The position numbers and the translations under genes are program-made. A stretch of DNA of 8,739 nucleotides from Granulosicoccus sp964435305 (lineage in GTDB: Bacteria > Pseudomonadota > Gammaproteobacteria > Granulosicoccales > Granulosicoccaceae), in NCBI GenBank assembly GCA_964435305.1, contig CAYSZH010000176.1, forward strand, positions 1-8,739. The letters are read 5' to 3'. The notes under the pieces were generated by a model, which saw nothing but the letters and a program-made list of their open reading frames with translations, did no database searches and was not told the DNA's origin. This document shows positions 1 to 5,546 of the stretch, one piece after another (positions within the stretch are counted from its first letter, which is position 1; each line of letters starts with the position of its first letter).

Positions 1-360
1 CCAAGCGGCCTCGCGCGTACTTTGATCAATTGCCGCGAATGCCTGCTGGGTAGGTTGAATCGCGAACGGAAGGTTGACAATGAGTGAGGCGGCAACCAGC
101 CCTGGAAAACTAAAAACAAGTGGCACACCAAACAACTTTTCAATTGCCGCACCCACCGCTGAATTTGGACTGAACGTTGTGAGTAAATAATACCCGAGCA
201 CAGTTGGAGGTAACACCAATGGCAGGTACACTAGCGCTTCCACCCAAGAACGTGCGGCGAAGTTTTTATACGCCAGGATTCTTCCCATAAGTATGCCAAC
301 GGGCAACAGCAAGACGGTTGTCCAAATGCTAAGTTTTATTGATAACCAGAACGGTGTCAT
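1..360 (-). CDS. modB: Molybdate ABC transporter permease ModB (partial, N-terminal 120 residues)
   Basis: Inner-membrane subunit of the ModABC importer, forming the channel through which molybdate delivered by ModA enters the cell. The reading frame is open from the ATG at 360 to the left edge, so the C-terminal half is missing. Visible parts are a first membrane segment (about residues 5-30), the ModB signature LPLVLPPTVLGYYLL (46-60), a further hydrophobic segment (about 82-104), and the start of the EAA loop that contacts the ATPase (AIDQSTREAAW, 110-120, at the edge). The start is the first possible one: the modA stop lies in the same frame two codons upstream. No clear Shine-Dalgarno is seen, so translation is probably coupled to modA, only 6 nt away. 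The ATPase gene modC would be expected just beyond the left edge. The family assignment is firm; tungstate as an alternative substrate cannot be excluded. Confidence 0.93.
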   Translation of the reverse strand, partial: MTPFWLSIKLSIWTTVLLLPVGILMGRILAYKNFAARSWVEALVYLPLVLPPTVLGYYLLTTFSPNSAVGAAIEKLFGVPLVFSFPGLVAASLIVNLPFAIQPTQQAFAAIDQSTREAAW

Positions 361-366
361 CGTGTT

Positions 367-1272
367 TTAAGGTTTGGGTTCACTGGCGCTGTCAAATCCA
401 TACTGCTGCAACAGCTTTTGAGCAGGTGCTGACAGTAAAAAATCGATCAAGCTCTGTGCTATTGGCGTTGCGTGTTTGCTTAGCATGGCAACGTGTATTA
501 CTGGGTCATGGTGCGTGGAATCGATGGCTTTAACCACATGCTCTGGAAGCGCTCGCACAGTGTCTGGATTTAATAAAGACATTGGTACAATGCCGCCATC
601 AGTTGCGCCTGACAATGCAAACTGCAAGGCCTGCGTTGCATTTTCACCCAATGCGAACTGTAAATCGGAATCGCGATCGATAGTGTTGTTTTTAGGAATA
701 CTCAGGCCATGACTCTCTAGCACTTGTTTGGCCGCATGGCCGTAAGGCGCAAACTGTGGATTTGCTATTGCGAGTCGGTTGATCCTGTCGCGAGGGAATT
801 CCACCTCATCAATTTGAGCAAGCCAGTCTGATAGCGGTGAATTGACCGGTGCTACCCAGGCCAACTTGCCTTCTGCAAATACCCGTGTTGGGCCTTGATG
901 AATCTCGGTTTGTTCCAGCTTGCTAACAAGTTCGAGGCTGGCAGAGAGAAACACGGCAAAGGGTGCACCTTGCTGTAGCTGGCGCATCAGATTTCCAGAC
1001 GATCCGAAGGTGACAGGCGGAGTATTGTCAGGTGCGTACAGCTGCATGAGTTCAGGCCACACCTGGCGTAGGCTGGATGCAGCCGCAATTTGAAAATGTT
1101 TGTTTTCCTGAGCGCTTGTCGTTTGTACAAACACTAGTGCACAAATGGCAATGATCAGTGCCATGATTGGCGCATGGATAGCTCCTTGCAAGGCATCTGG
1201 GAGTGTGTCCCGACAGGACCTGAATAGTGCAGCTGGCACTATCTGTCGTGCGCGACGCAATACGAACTTCAT
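367..1272 (-). CDS. modA: Molybdate-binding periplasmic protein ModA
   Basis: Periplasmic receptor of the molybdate ABC transporter; it binds the oxyanion and hands it to ModB. Family motifs are clear: AAASSL (63-68) and FGSSGN (89-94), which supply oxyanion-binding serines, then GAPFAVFLSAS (102-112), LAIANPQFAPYG (167-178), GENATQALQFALSGATDGG (209-227) and a terminal LLQQYGF (287-293). A hydrophobic signal segment (37-50) ends in TTSAQ, with likely cleavage after Ala54. The unusual point is the 36 residues before it: with the ATG at 1272 the product has 301 residues, longer than a typical ModA of about 250-260. An in-frame ATG at 1164 would give 265 residues but would leave a signal peptide with no positive n-region and no well-spaced ribosome site; the 1272 start has only a weak AGG upstream. 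I keep 1272 with doubt about the start, not about function. It is the first visible gene of a modAB unit and diverges from ilvE. No ModE-like palindrome was recognised in the 74-bp upstream gap. Confidence 0.92.
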   Translation of the reverse strand: MKFVLRRARQIVPAALFRSCRDTLPDALQGAIHAPIMALIIAICALVFVQTTSAQENKHFQIAAASSLRQVWPELMQLYAPDNTPPVTFGSSGNLMRQLQQGAPFAVFLSASLELVSKLEQTEIHQGPTRVFAEGKLAWVAPVNSPLSDWLAQIDEVEFPRDRINRLAIANPQFAPYGHAAKQVLESHGLSIPKNNTIDRDSDLQFALGENATQALQFALSGATDGGIVPMSLLNPDTVRALPEHVVKAIDSTHHDPVIHVAMLSKHATPIAQSLIDFLLSAPAQKLLQQYGFDSASEPKP

Positions 1273-1346
1273 TTAAGACTACCTAGCGCATTCATACTGG
1301 TGTAAATTGTGCGTTCAGAAGAGCGTAGACAACAGGGTACAACACT

Positions 1347-2342
1347 ATGGCCGGTGAGTTCGGCACTGTATTTATGCCAGAGATGACACTGGCCAATTTT
1401 GATCAAACCTGGGGAGAAATCAAGGTCGTGCCAAGCGACTCTATCTCCATGCATCCAGGTGCGCATGTTTTGCACTATGCCAGCACCTGCTTTGAAGGGC
1501 TCAAGGCATTTAGACACGCTGATGGTTCGATAAAGATCTTTCGTATGGATCGAAACATAGACCGCTTTCGCCAAAGCAGTGAATTGATGTACCTCCCTGA
1601 TATCGATGATGCCATGGTCAGTAACATGATCACGCAGATCGTGGCTCGGTTTAAAAGTGAGGTGCCAGAACCGCCGGCTTCAATGTATATCCGGCCGACG
1701 CATGTTGGTCTGGAGCCTGCCATCGGTAAAGCGGCAGCGCCAAGTATGACATCGGCTCTGTATATTCTGTTATCCCCTGTCGGTGATTATTTCTCAGGTG
1801 GAGAAGCATCGCTTCGCTTGCTGCTTGATAACACGGGTGTGAGATGTGGGCCTGATCACGGCAGAGTAAAAGGGGGTGGCAACTACGCTAGTGCACTAAA
1901 GCACATAATGCGAGCGAAAGCGGACTATCAGGCCGATCAGGTTTTATTCTGTCCCGACGGCGATATTCAGGAAACGGGTGCCGCTAATTTTATTCTGTTT
2001 GATGGTGATGAGCTCATAACCAAGCCTTTGGATGATTCCTTTTTGCATGGAGTTACGCGTGATTCGCTACTGGTGTTGGCAAAAGATCGTGGCCTTAAAG
2101 TACTGGAGCGAGATTTTTCGATCGATGAGTTGCTTGAGCGAGCGGCTAAACCTGGCTGTGAAGCAGGGCTCTCAGGCACTGCCGCCGTGCTGGCGGCGGT
2201 CACAACGCTCATATTTAACGGCAAACAACAGCCAGTTGGCAGTGGCCAGCCAGGGCCACTTATTCGCGAATTGCGTGCTGAACTTAACGCTATTCAGTGG
2301 GGGCAGACAAAAGATACCCGTGGATGGCTCAGCGAGGTGTGA
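1347..2342 (+). CDS. ilvE: Branched-chain amino-acid aminotransferase (fold-type IV PLP enzyme)
   Basis: Cytosolic PLP enzyme that moves the amino group between glutamate and the keto acids of leucine, isoleucine and valine, the last step of their synthesis and the first of their breakdown. The 331 residues carry the class-IV aminotransferase landmarks: YASTCFEGLKAFR (44-56), RMDRNIDRFRQS (66-77), YIRPTHVG (114-121), the PLP-lysine motif VKGGGNYA with Lys175 (174-181), QETGAANFILF with the cofactor-contacting Glu209 (208-218), and the phosphate-binding SGTAAVLAAV (276-285). The CFEGLKAFR form and the overall layout point to the eukaryote-like BCAT type (as in human BCAT) more than to E. coli IlvE. 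The SGTAA loop continues with Ala-Val where a Pro-Val is commoner, a small deviation. AGGG at 1334-1337 sits 9 nt before the ATG and supports this start. It diverges from modA; no neighbouring gene belongs to the branched-chain pathway. D-amino-acid aminotransferase or aminodeoxychorismate lyase are less likely because of the BCAT-specific motifs. Confidence 0.93.
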   Translation: MAGEFGTVFMPEMTLANFDQTWGEIKVVPSDSISMHPGAHVLHYASTCFEGLKAFRHADGSIKIFRMDRNIDRFRQSSELMYLPDIDDAMVSNMITQIVARFKSEVPEPPASMYIRPTHVGLEPAIGKAAAPSMTSALYILLSPVGDYFSGGEASLRLLLDNTGVRCGPDHGRVKGGGNYASALKHIMRAKADYQADQVLFCPDGDIQETGAANFILFDGDELITKPLDDSFLHGVTRDSLLVLAKDRGLKVLERDFSIDELLERAAKPGCEAGLSGTAAVLAAVTTLIFNGKQQPVGSGQPGPLIRELRAELNAIQWGQTKDTRGWLSEV

Positions 2343-2410
2343 TTACACTCCCCGGTTAAGGGTTTAGCGGATACAATTGCGCTTTGCCTATTCTATCGGA
2401 AGTTGCCTAA

Positions 2411-2935
2411 TTGAACGTCAGAACACCTTTACTCCTCTCTGTTGTAGCGATGGCTTTTATCATCGTTGTGTCCAATATATTGGTCGATATACCGATCAAT
2501 GACTGGCTTACATGGGGAGCGTTAAGCTACCCATTCGCATTCCTCGTCACAGACCTTACTAATCGCTACTATGGCGAATCCAAAGCCAGATTAGTAGTGT
2601 ATGTGGGTTTTGCTGTTGGTGTACTGGCTTCGCTGTATTTTGCGGATACCAGAATCGCAATCGCATCGGGTACTGCTTTTCTGGCAGCACAGCTTTTCGA
2701 TGTGGCTGTGTTTGGTCGGTTACGACAAAAAGCCTGGTGGATTGCACCTTTGACCTCATCGGTTTTGGGCGCTGTGCTGGACACGTTTCTGTTTTTTGGT
2801 CTCGCGTTTGGTGGCACTGGAGACCCTTGGTGGCAATGGGCAACAGGTGACTTGGGAGTGAAGTGGGCTGTTGCCTTGCTGGCTCTGGTACCCTATGGTA
2901 TCTTTGCTATGCGAAACAAGGCCGTACCTGCATAG
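2411..2935 (+). CDS. yhhQ: Queuosine-precursor transporter, YhhQ/VUT family
   Basis: Integral inner-membrane protein of the YhhQ (vitamin uptake transporter) family, whose characterised members import 7-deaza-guanine precursors (preQ0, preQ1) used to make queuosine in tRNA. Recognition rests on VSNILV (20-25), the block LTWGALSYPFAFLVTDLTNRYYG (33-55), and QLFDVAVFGRLRQKAWWIAPLTSS (93-116) followed by GAVLDTFLFFGLAF (119-132). These match the E. coli YhhQ pattern of TWGAFSFPFIFLATDL, QILDVHVFNRLR and WWLAPTAS. About five to six membrane helices are expected. At 174 residues it is shorter than E. coli YhhQ (about 220), lacking part of the N-terminus and much of the loop between the first and second conserved blocks. 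The start is TTG, preceded by GGAAG at 2398-2402 with 8-nt spacing; the next ATG (codon 14) would cut into the first helix. It lies 68 bp after ilvE with no terminator seen between, so co-transcription is possible. No queuosine biosynthesis gene is in view. Confidence 0.9.
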   Translation: MNVRTPLLLSVVAMAFIIVVSNILVDIPINDWLTWGALSYPFAFLVTDLTNRYYGESKARLVVYVGFAVGVLASLYFADTRIAIASGTAFLAAQLFDVAVFGRLRQKAWWIAPLTSSVLGAVLDTFLFFGLAFGGTGDPWWQWATGDLGVKWAVALLALVPYGIFAMRNKAVPA

Positions 2936-2984
2936 CGTTCGGGCAGGCCCGGCCTTACCTAAAGCGCTCGGCGATCTCGGCCGC

Positions 2985-3638
2985 CTAGACCTGTTCCGCG
3001 TTGCTTTCTAATAGTCCGCAGTTGTAGGCCTCTCGCACACATGAGGTGCGATTTTTCACAGAAAGCAATTTGAACAGCTGTGATGTGTGGTATTTGACGG
3101 TAGCTTCGCTAATCCCGACGATCTGGGAAATTTGTTTGTTTGAGTTGCCATCGGCCATAAGCTGCAAGACTTGCAGTTGCTTATTACCAGGCCGAGGTAC
3201 TGAGCTGGTTCGATTTTCTTCATTGGAGCAGCTGCGATGCTCTTTGGCCAGAAACCGCTGAGGGTAAAATCGCCCGCCGCGCATAACCTCTTTTAACCCG
3301 GCCATCATTTCAGCACCCGGCAGGGTTTTCTGGATAAACCCGGCTGCGCCGTGAGACATGGCTTCGCGGACATATTTATCGTCGTCAGCGCCACTGATCA
3401 CCACGACAGGTGTTGGAACACCTCTGTTGCTTAACCCTGCCAGTAAGCCCATGCCGTCGATTCCAGGCATGAAAAGGTCAGTGAGGATCAGATCGAGTTC
3501 TACGCCGCTATCGACTGTGGAAAGTGCATGCTGAGTGGAGTAGCAGGCCGTGATTTCAACCTCAGGGTCAATCTCCTTCAGCATGATTTTCATGGCATCT
3601 GCAACCAGACGATGATCTTCAACGAGCAGTATTTTCAT
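2985..3638 (-). CDS. NarL/FixJ-type response regulator (receiver plus LuxR HTH), orphan
   Basis: Cytosolic two-component regulator, 217 residues from the chosen start. The receiver domain (1-120) has every catalytic residue: the acidic pair Glu7-Asp8 in ILLVEDHR, phospho-acceptor Asp54 in LILTDLFMPGIDG, Ser82 in VVVISGADDD, and Lys104 in GFIQKTLPGAE. A linker rich in polar residues (about 131-150) leads to a LuxR-type helix-turn-helix (about 152-205) with QLQVLQLMADGNSNKQISQIVGISEATVKYHTSQLFKLL, which should bind DNA after phosphorylation. The frame stays open upstream to a TTG at 3716, but the 26 extra residues precede the normal receiver beginning MKILLVEDH, so I use the ATG at 3638; its Shine-Dalgarno is poor. 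No sensor kinase lies next to it, so partner and regulon are unknown. It converges on yhhQ and has over 500 bp of non-coding DNA upstream. The family is certain; the specific role cannot be told. Confidence 0.93.
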   Translation of the reverse strand: MKILLVEDHRLVADAMKIMLKEIDPEVEITACYSTQHALSTVDSGVELDLILTDLFMPGIDGMGLLAGLSNRGVPTPVVVISGADDDKYVREAMSHGAAGFIQKTLPGAEMMAGLKEVMRGGRFYPQRFLAKEHRSCSNEENRTSSVPRPGNKQLQVLQLMADGNSNKQISQIVGISEATVKYHTSQLFKLLSVKNRTSCVREAYNCGLLESNAEQV

Positions 3639-3729
3639 AGTGTTTTTTGCTGCCAGTACGATTATGGCAATGTAGTTGACCCTAGTATGGCCAGATACTG
3701 AGAGAAGCTCTAGCAAAGATCCGCAAAAC

Positions 3730-3767
3730 TAGCCAAAAGTTGAGGCCCTTAGCCAAATTTTTGTCAA
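3730..3767. repeat. Octamer direct repeat TAGCCAAA, possible operator
   Basis: TAGCCAAA occurs at 3730-3737 and again at 3750-3757, 20 bp apart, close to two helical turns. A related half, TGTCAAA, follows at 3762-3768 and overlaps the minus-strand TTGACA. The cluster lies about 90-130 bp upstream of the response regulator start. Helical phasing and position would suit a regulator-binding site, but octamers can recur by chance in AT-rich DNA and no known regulator motif was recognised. Confidence 0.25.
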
Positions 3768-3813
3768 ATTTAAGCGTTATTAAGGTTAACTCCCTGTTCT
3801 GGCCGCTCGGCTG

Positions 3814-3988
3814 AGACAGTTCTCGACGATGATAACGGCCTGTTCCATCATCCCCAAAAGTGCACATTTTGACGCCAATTTTAGCGAACATCGCGCTCTT
3901 TTCGGGTGAATATCGCTCGAATTTTGCTCTAAAGTGTCTTGCCAAACGCCGGTATCTGCGCAAGAGAGTACTCGACGATGATGCCTGT
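3814..3988. repeat. Imperfect direct repeat, two copies 149 bp apart
   Basis: Copy A (3814-3833) and copy B (3963-3982) match at 18 of 20 positions and share CTCGACGATGAT without change. After the shared block both continue with GCCTGT, directly in B (3983-3988) and after four extra bases in A (3838-3843). The pair is therefore one element of about 26 bp with a 4-bp indel. Both copies face the same way and lie in non-coding DNA between two divergent genes. GACGATGAT also occurs at 3608-3616 inside the response regulator gene, probably by chance. The pair could be two binding sites for one regulator or an old duplication. I recognise no known motif. Confidence 0.6.
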
Positions 3989-4040
3989 CTTTTCTTCTAC
4001 GACATCCATTGAGGTTATGGGTTTGCACTTCGTATGCTCT

Positions 4041-4091
4041 GCCGTTATTAAGTCATCAAACGGCACTCGTTAGTGGCCTTGTGGGCCAGTA
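4041..4091 (+). other. Two consecutive small hairpins upstream of the carbonic anhydrase gene
   Basis: GCCGTT (4041-4046) pairs perfectly with AACGGC (4059-4064) around a 12-nt loop. Directly after it TAGTGGCC (4071-4078) pairs with GGCCAGTA (4084-4091), one mismatch, around a 5-nt loop. Neither is followed by a T-tract, so they are not Rho-independent terminators. They end 76 bp before the gene. If transcription begins upstream of them they would form a structured leader; if it begins at the TAAAAT/TAGAAT boxes near 4121-4135 they would be outside the transcript. Function unknown. Confidence 0.25.
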
Positions 4092-4167
4092 TCTGCTGCG
4101 TAAGACAATCGGTGGCCGCTTAAAATGGTTAGAATAGTTTGCTTAATTCAAACATAGTCTCCCGTTC

Positions 4168-4791
4168 ATGCAAGCTGCATTAGACGCGCTCAACACTCTC
4201 AAACAAGGTAATGAACGATTCGTTACCAATGCACGCGACGCGACGGTTCTGACGAGTCAGGCGCGCCGTGCAGAGCTGATTGATGGTCAAAAACCCTTCG
4301 CCATCATCCTCGGTTGCTCTGATTCTCGTGTACCGGCCGAGCACGTGTTTGATCAGGGCTTTGGCGACCTTTTCGTCATCAGGGTTGCGGGCAACGTCGT
4401 CGCACAATCGCAGTTGGGCAGTTTGGAGTTTGCAGTACAGCAATTTAACACTCCATTAATTGTCGTGCTGGGGCACTCCAATTGTGGGGCGATAAAAGCC
4501 ACACTCGCTGCACCGAGCAAGGAAGAGTTGACGGAAACCCCCAATCTGTGCTCGATTGTTGATTGTATTAGCCCAGCTATTGCGTCTTTAAAAAATACCG
4601 CTACCGCCAAAGACGGCGAAGTATTGCTTACACAAGCGATCCGCGCCAACGTCAGTGTGGCTGCAGATCAAATACGCCACGGGTGCCGTATGCTTGAAGA
4701 GCGTGTTAACGATCAATCCTTACTTGTGGTTGGTGCCGAGTACTCTCTTGAAACAGGCATTGTGGATTTCTTCGATGGTATCCCAGGATGA
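4168..4791 (+). CDS. Beta-class carbonic anhydrase
   Basis: Cytosolic zinc enzyme interconverting CO2 and bicarbonate. The 207-residue product has the complete beta-class active site: Cys50 with the Asp52-Arg54 dyad in LGCSDSRVPAE (48-58), and His103 and Cys106 in VLGHSNCGAIKA (100-111) as the other zinc ligands. GDLFVIRVAGNVV (66-78) and GSLEFAV (84-90) are further family blocks, and VVGAEYSLETGIVDFF (187-202) is the usual C-terminal strand. Length is typical for bacterial beta-enzymes. There is no signal peptide. The ATG at 4168 fits the family N-terminus (LNTLKQGNERFV), though no Shine-Dalgarno is seen. Its stop overlaps the start of the NUDIX gene by 4 nt, so the two are almost surely one transcript. 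Neither a SulP bicarbonate transporter nor a cyanase gene is adjacent, so the role is probably housekeeping bicarbonate supply rather than a dedicated pathway. I give no gene symbol because the subgroup (Can- or CynT-like) was not decided. Confidence 0.94.
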   Translation: MQAALDALNTLKQGNERFVTNARDATVLTSQARRAELIDGQKPFAIILGCSDSRVPAEHVFDQGFGDLFVIRVAGNVVAQSQLGSLEFAVQQFNTPLIVVLGHSNCGAIKATLAAPSKEELTETPNLCSIVDCISPAIASLKNTATAKDGEVLLTQAIRANVSVAADQIRHGCRMLEERVNDQSLLVVGAEYSLETGIVDFFDGIPG

Positions 4792-5321
4792 GCGAAACAG
4801 TTGACTACAAGCTAAGTGACATCAATGAGCAATGGGCTGCAGTGCATAAAGCCACATTGGTGTTTGTCTGTGTTGAAGGTCAGGTTTTATTAATTCGAAA
4901 AAAGCGTGGTTTGGGTGCGGGAAAGATAAACGGACCGGGCGGCAAACTGGATAAAAACGAAACACTGGATCAGTGTGCTGTGCGTGAAGTGCAGGAAGAA
5001 CTCGCTATACAGATCGATCAACTCCAAGCCGGTGGCCGGCTGCGCTTTCAATTTGTGGATGGATATTCGATTGATGTGTCTGTCTATCTTGCGTTTGATT
5101 ACGCAGGAACCCCAACCGAGACGGATGAGGCTATTCCGTTGTGGTTTGCGCAAAAAAATATCCCATATGATGAGATGTGGGCAGATGATCGCATTTGGTT
5201 ACCACGTGTATTGAGTGGAGAGGCCGTTCAAGGACGCTTTATATTCGATGGTGACGCCATTGTCGATCACGAAGTTAGTTTTACACCGTCTCGCAGCTCG
5301 CCTTCAATCACACCTGCATAG
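4788..5321 (+). CDS. MTH1/NUDT1-like NUDIX hydrolase, likely oxidised-purine nucleotide pyrophosphatase
   Basis: Predicted to hydrolyse oxidised purine nucleoside triphosphates (8-oxo-dGTP type) to monophosphates, keeping damaged bases out of DNA. The NUDIX box runs from Gly52 to Ile74 (GKLDKNE, then Arg66-Glu67 and Glu70-Glu71); it fits GX5EX7REUXEEXGU except that the last Gly is Ala73. Likeness to human MTH1 extends well past the box: RKKRGLGAGKINGPGGK (37-53) against MKKRGFGAGRWNGFGGK, GTPTETDE (107-114) against GTPVESDE, and MWADD (130-134) against MWPDD. Asn48, Trp131, Asp133 and Asp134 thus match the MTH1 base-recognition residues Asn33, Trp117, Asp119 and Asp120. Phe27 of MTH1 is Leu42 here. 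The product has 177 residues against 156 in MTH1, with about 20 extra at the N-terminus and a Ser/Pro-rich tail (164-177). The start is fixed by the ATGA overlap with the carbonic anhydrase stop; no good ribosome site precedes it, which suggests translational coupling. Family is sure; substrate is inferred. Confidence 0.9.
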   Translation: MSETVDYKLSDINEQWAAVHKATLVFVCVEGQVLLIRKKRGLGAGKINGPGGKLDKNETLDQCAVREVQEELAIQIDQLQAGGRLRFQFVDGYSIDVSVYLAFDYAGTPTETDEAIPLWFAQKNIPYDEMWADDRIWLPRVLSGEAVQGRFIFDGDAIVDHEVSFTPSRSSPSITPA

Positions 5322-5350
5322 CCACATGCGAGGGCTGTGATTGTGCATTT

Positions 5351-5384
5351 GCGATTAGCGCTCTCTAAGGCGCTACGCTTTTTT
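5351..5384 (+). terminator. Rho-independent terminator of the carbonic anhydrase-NUDIX unit
   Basis: TAGCGC (5356-5361) pairs with GCGCTA (5370-5375) around an 8-nt loop. Below it GCG (5351-5353) can pair with CGC (5376-5378) past a 2-nt bulge. Six Ts follow at 5379-5384. The stem begins 29 bp after the NUDIX stop. There is no T-tract on the opposite strand, so it acts in the plus direction only and would not stop the convergent TRAP operon. Confidence 0.8.
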
Positions 5385-5388
5385 ACAC

Positions 5389-5535
5389 CAACCCGCTGCA
5401 CCAACCCGCNNNNNNNNNNNNNNNNNNNNNNNNNNNNNNNNNNNNNNNNNNNNNNNNNNNNNNNNNNNNNNNNNNNNNNNNNNNNNNNNNNNNNNNNNNN
5501 NNNNNNNNNCAACCCGCGACATCAACCCCGTAGCA
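5389..5535. repeat. 13-bp tandem repeat array interrupted by the assembly gap
   Basis: Left of the Ns, CAACCCGCTGCAC (5389-5401) is followed by a second unit beginning CAACCCGC (5402-5409) that runs into the gap. Right of the Ns, CAACCCGCGACAT (5510-5522) is followed by CAACCCCGTAGCA (5523-5535). Both sides have the same 13-bp period and CAACCC core, with the outer copies more diverged. The simplest reading is one degenerate minisatellite that the assembler could not span. A 13-bp period is not a multiple of three, so it is unlikely to be coding. It lies between convergent genes, right after the terminator T-tract. Copy number is unknown. Confidence 0.75.
5410..5509. other. Assembly gap (100 N)
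   Basis: Exactly 100 undetermined bases, the usual placeholder for a scaffold join of unknown length. The true distance between the flanks may differ. Any reading frame drawn across it is meaningless. Matching 13-bp repeats on both sides suggest the join itself is right. Confidence 0.97.
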
Positions 5536-5546
5536 TGAACCAGGCA

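Larger units (their letters stand above)
3639..4167. other. 529-bp intergenic region between response regulator and carbonic anhydrase genes
   Basis: No convincing gene was found on either strand. The two overlapping minus-strand frames here (3682-3963 and 3786-4028) give Arg/His/Cys-rich products without recognisable motifs and lack ribosome sites. The region is the divergent upstream sequence of both flanking genes, so it should hold both promoters. A perfect TTGACA (minus strand, 3762-3767) lies 124-129 bp before the regulator start but has no good -10 at normal spacing. TAAAAT (4121-4126) and TAGAAT (4130-4135) lie ahead of the carbonic anhydrase gene without a clear -35. It also contains an imperfect long direct repeat, an octamer repeat and two short hairpins, described separately. 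Confidence 0.6.

Noticed and set aside
1273..1346. ModE-binding site or divergent sigma-70 promoters between modA and ilvE
   Set aside because: No ModE-like palindrome is seen and the best -35/-10 pairs match the consensus poorly, so no site is called.
1269..1574. 101-codon minus-strand frame over the start of ilvE
   Set aside because: It lies antisense to a clearly coding aminotransferase gene and its product has no recognisable features.
2936..2984. GC-rich palindromic sequence between the convergent yhhQ and response regulator genes as a terminator
   Set aside because: The best stem is about 4 bp (2940-2951) and no T-tract follows on either strand.
3639..3716. Longer response regulator from a TTG at 3716
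   Set aside because: The extra 26 residues precede the standard receiver N-terminus and have no family likeness; the ATG at 3638 gives a normal length.
3814..3982. Minus-strand translation of both repeat copies gives IIVE-x-x-L, like the start of receiver domains
   Set aside because: The match is only a few residues, the frames close quickly or lack the following receiver motifs, and the likeness follows from the shared 12-mer. I treat it as a DNA repeat, not decayed receiver genes.
3682..4028. Two overlapping minus-strand reading frames (93 and 80 codons) in the intergenic region
   Set aside because: Products are rich in Arg, His and Cys, have no recognisable motif, and lack ribosome sites; one begins with GTG. 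They overlap each other in different frames, and the DNA looks like control sequence.
5389..5535. CRISPR array
   Set aside because: Units are contiguous 13-mers without spacers, too short for CRISPR repeats, and no cas gene is present.
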